DNA of 7,301 bases from Gammaproteobacteria bacterium (GTDB lineage Bacteria > Pseudomonadota > Gammaproteobacteria > Enterobacterales > Kangiellaceae). The stretch lies in contig NVTT01000048.1 in the NCBI GenBank assembly GCA_002401655.1, forward strand, positions 16,552 through 23,852. Direction: 5' to 3'. Within the stretch, counting starts at the first letter, position 1; each line of letters opens with the position of its first letter. The translations under genes were made by a program, and so were the position numbers. Below, piece after piece: positions 5,962 through 7,301 of this stretch. The notes beneath the pieces are model-generated. The model saw nothing but the letters and a program-made list of their open reading frames with translations. It ran no database searches and was not told where the DNA came from.

Positions 5962-7132
5962 GAAACAACCGATATATTTAGACTATGCTGCTACAACTCC
6001 AGCCGATCCAGCTGTAGTAAAAGCAATGATGGAATGTTTAGGGGCGGAAGGGCACTTCGGTAACCCTGCATCACGCTCACACCGTTTTGGATGGCAAGCG
6101 GAAGAACTAGTCGATATCGCTAGAAATCAAGTAGCCGATTTAATTGGCGCTGACCCAAGAGAAATTATTTGGACATCCGGCGCGACGGAATCGGATAATC
6201 TCGCCATCAAAGGTATTGCAGAAGCTAATGGCAAAGGTCATATCATCACCAGCGCTTTTGAACACAAAGCCGTTTTAGATTGTTGTGTTTATTTAGAAAA
6301 TAAAGGTTTTCAAGTGACTTATCTAAAACCAAGTGCTAATGGGTTTATCTCAGCCCAGCAAGTAGAGTCAGCGATTCAAAACGATACAATATTAATCACT
6401 ATTATGATGGTTAATAATGAGCTAGGTAGTATTCAGCCGATTGCTGAAATTGGAGAAGTTGCGAGTAAAAACAATATATTGTTTCATGTTGATGCGGCAC
6501 AAGCCGCGGGTAAAATTCCGATTGATCTCAATACGCTTAAAGTTGATTTTATGTCATTTTCGGCCCATAAAATTTATGCGCCTAAAGGTATGGGCGTTTT
6601 GTATGCTCGCATAAATCAACAACCTAACATTACAGCGCAAATTCACGGTGGTGGGCATGAAAGAGGATTACGTTCGGGCACTTTGGCAACTCATCAAATT
6701 GTTGGTATGGGGTTAGCCTTTGAGATTGCTCGAAAAGAGCTACAAGCAAATGATCAACACGTATTTGAATGTAAACAGCTATTCATGCAAGGAGTTTGCG
6801 ATATTAAGGGAATATCAGTGAATGCTGGAATCGAAGGCCATAAAACAACTGAAAAAATGGTGGCAGGTATCATTAATCTTCAATTTGAAGGTGTTGATAG
6901 CGAAATGCTGATCATGGCATTTAAAGATCTTGCTATTTCATCTGGTTCAGCATGTACATCAGCGAGTGTAGAACCTTCGTATGTACTGAAAACACTAGGA
7001 TTGTCTGATTTAGCCTCTCATAGTTCATTACGTTTTTCATTCGGTCGATTTACCACAATGGATGAGGTTAAAACAGCTATTGAAGTAGTGAAAAATGGCT
7101 ATCAACGGTTAAAAGAATTGTCTGTTAATTAA
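5960..7132 (+). CDS. iscS: Cysteine desulfurase IscS, lacking the C-terminal IscU-binding tail
   Basis: PLP enzyme that converts cysteine to alanine and carries the sulfur as a persulfide for Fe-S clusters, tRNA thiolation and other acceptors. The 390 residues match E. coli IscS (404) closely from the start (IYLDYAATTP). His102 is in FEHKAV, Asp178 and Gln181 in HVDAAQ, the PLP lysine is Lys204 in FSAHKIYAPKG, and Cys332 is in the SSGSACTSAS loop. That loop and the GGGHERGLRSGT segment mark the IscS group rather than SufS. The chain ends at LKELSVN, whereas E. coli continues for about 20 more residues that help bind IscU. The bases after the stop encode no such tail in any frame, so it is not a simple frameshift. 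It follows cysE by 34 bases without iscR, and no iscU follows; the next gene is a tRNA. A cysE-iscS transcript is likely. Confidence 0.94.
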   Translation: MKQPIYLDYAATTPADPAVVKAMMECLGAEGHFGNPASRSHRFGWQAEELVDIARNQVADLIGADPREIIWTSGATESDNLAIKGIAEANGKGHIITSAFEHKAVLDCCVYLENKGFQVTYLKPSANGFISAQQVESAIQNDTILITIMMVNNELGSIQPIAEIGEVASKNNILFHVDAAQAAGKIPIDLNTLKVDFMSFSAHKIYAPKGMGVLYARINQQPNITAQIHGGGHERGLRSGTLATHQIVGMGLAFEIARKELQANDQHVFECKQLFMQGVCDIKGISVNAGIEGHKTTEKMVAGIINLQFEGVDSEMLIMAFKDLAISSGSACTSASVEPSYVLKTLGLSDLASHSSLRFSFGRFTTMDEVKTAIEVVKNGYQRLKELSVN

Positions 7133-7211
7133 CGATTTGCAATAAATGGACTACAATTTAAGCTGAACATAATAATTGAGTATAAATATCCAAATTTTTT
7201 CGAATAAAGGC

Positions 7212-7239
7212 TTGTATTTTTTTTTAAATAACGGATAAT
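7212..7239 (+). promoter_or_regulatory. Stable-RNA-type promoter for tRNA-Lys
   Basis: TTGTAT (7212-7217) and GATAAT (7234-7239) are 16 bases apart. The -10 matches consensus at five of six positions, the -35 at three. Downstream, GCGCTCCGC (7240-7248) is a GC-rich discriminator that stands out in this AT-rich region and is typical of promoters under stringent (ppGpp) control. An AT-rich stretch before the -35 could act as an UP element. Transcription should begin only a few bases before the tRNA at 7252. Confidence 0.6.
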
Positions 7240-7251
7240 GCGCTCCGCATC

Positions 7252-7301
7252 GGGTCGTTAGCTCAGCCGGTAGAGCAGTTGACTTTTAATCAATTGGTCG
7301 G
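7252..7301 (+). tRNA. tRNA-Lys (anticodon UUU), 3'-truncated by window edge
   Basis: The first 50 bases of a tRNA gene follow the cloverleaf exactly: acceptor strand GGGTCGT, TA, D stem GCTC/GAGC around AGCCGGTA, and anticodon stem GTTGA/TCAAT around the loop CTTTTAA. The anticodon TTT is at 7285-7287, then the variable loop TGGTC. It matches E. coli tRNA-Lys as I recall it, apart from two D-loop bases and the last base visible. The T arm and acceptor 3' strand, about 26 bases, lie beyond the window. Its wobble uridine is a standard target for 2-thiolation using sulfur from IscS. Confidence 0.95.

Noticed and set aside
7176..7200. Possible intrinsic terminator after iscS (TTGAGTAT / ATATCCAA followed by six T)
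   Set aside because: The stem has a mismatch, a wobble and a two-base loop, so it would hardly form; the T run may simply be AT-rich promoter-upstream DNA of the tRNA.
1..7301. Mobile element, prophage or CRISPR content
   Set aside because: No transposase, integrase, phage gene, terminal repeat pair or spaced repeat array is visible; most genes are ordinary chromosomal ones. The tRNA-Lys could serve as an attachment site, but its 3' end is outside the window.

Overview
The window looks like chromosomal DNA from an AT-rich gammaproteobacterium. FadI and FadJ, TrmJ, a Pseudomonas-type CysE and IscS all resemble their gammaproteobacterial counterparts along their length. The fadI-fadJ order and the trmJ-cysE-iscS order are also typical of that class, as is a tRNA-Lys very close to the E. 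coli one. A marine lineage (Kangiella-like or Alteromonadales-like) is a guess from base composition and gene order only.

Layout. Positions 1-3675 read rightward: the 3' two thirds of fadI, complete fadJ (together the anaerobic-type beta-oxidation complex), then a small outer-membrane protein that fits the PagL lipid A 3-O-deacylase family. Positions 3682-4130 hold a two-gene unit on the minus strand: a ribbon-helix-helix (RHH) DNA-binding protein and, in a TAATG overlap, a 56-residue coiled-coil protein too short for many ORF callers. Positions 4131-4315 form a divergent intergenic region with repeats and opposing promoter candidates. From 4316 rightward come trmJ, cysE and iscS, then a tRNA-Lys(UUU) gene with its own stable-RNA-type promoter, cut by the window end. 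No gene-free stretch exceeds 300 bases.

How the genes work together. FadI and FadJ form one enzyme complex. PagL would release 3-hydroxy fatty acids from lipid A, which could in principle feed beta-oxidation, but that link is inference. CysE makes O-acetylserine for cysteine synthesis and IscS takes sulfur from cysteine, so their pairing is a sulfur supply line. The usual iscR between them and iscU after them are missing, and this IscS lacks the C-terminal tail used to bind IscU. It may therefore serve tRNA thiolation and other acceptors rather than a local ISC iron-sulfur assembly operon.

The least explained pieces are the RHH plus coiled-coil unit with its repeat-bearing promoter, a four-copy heptamer repeat running into the iscS start codon, and a compound stem-loop just before the fadJ ribosome binding site.
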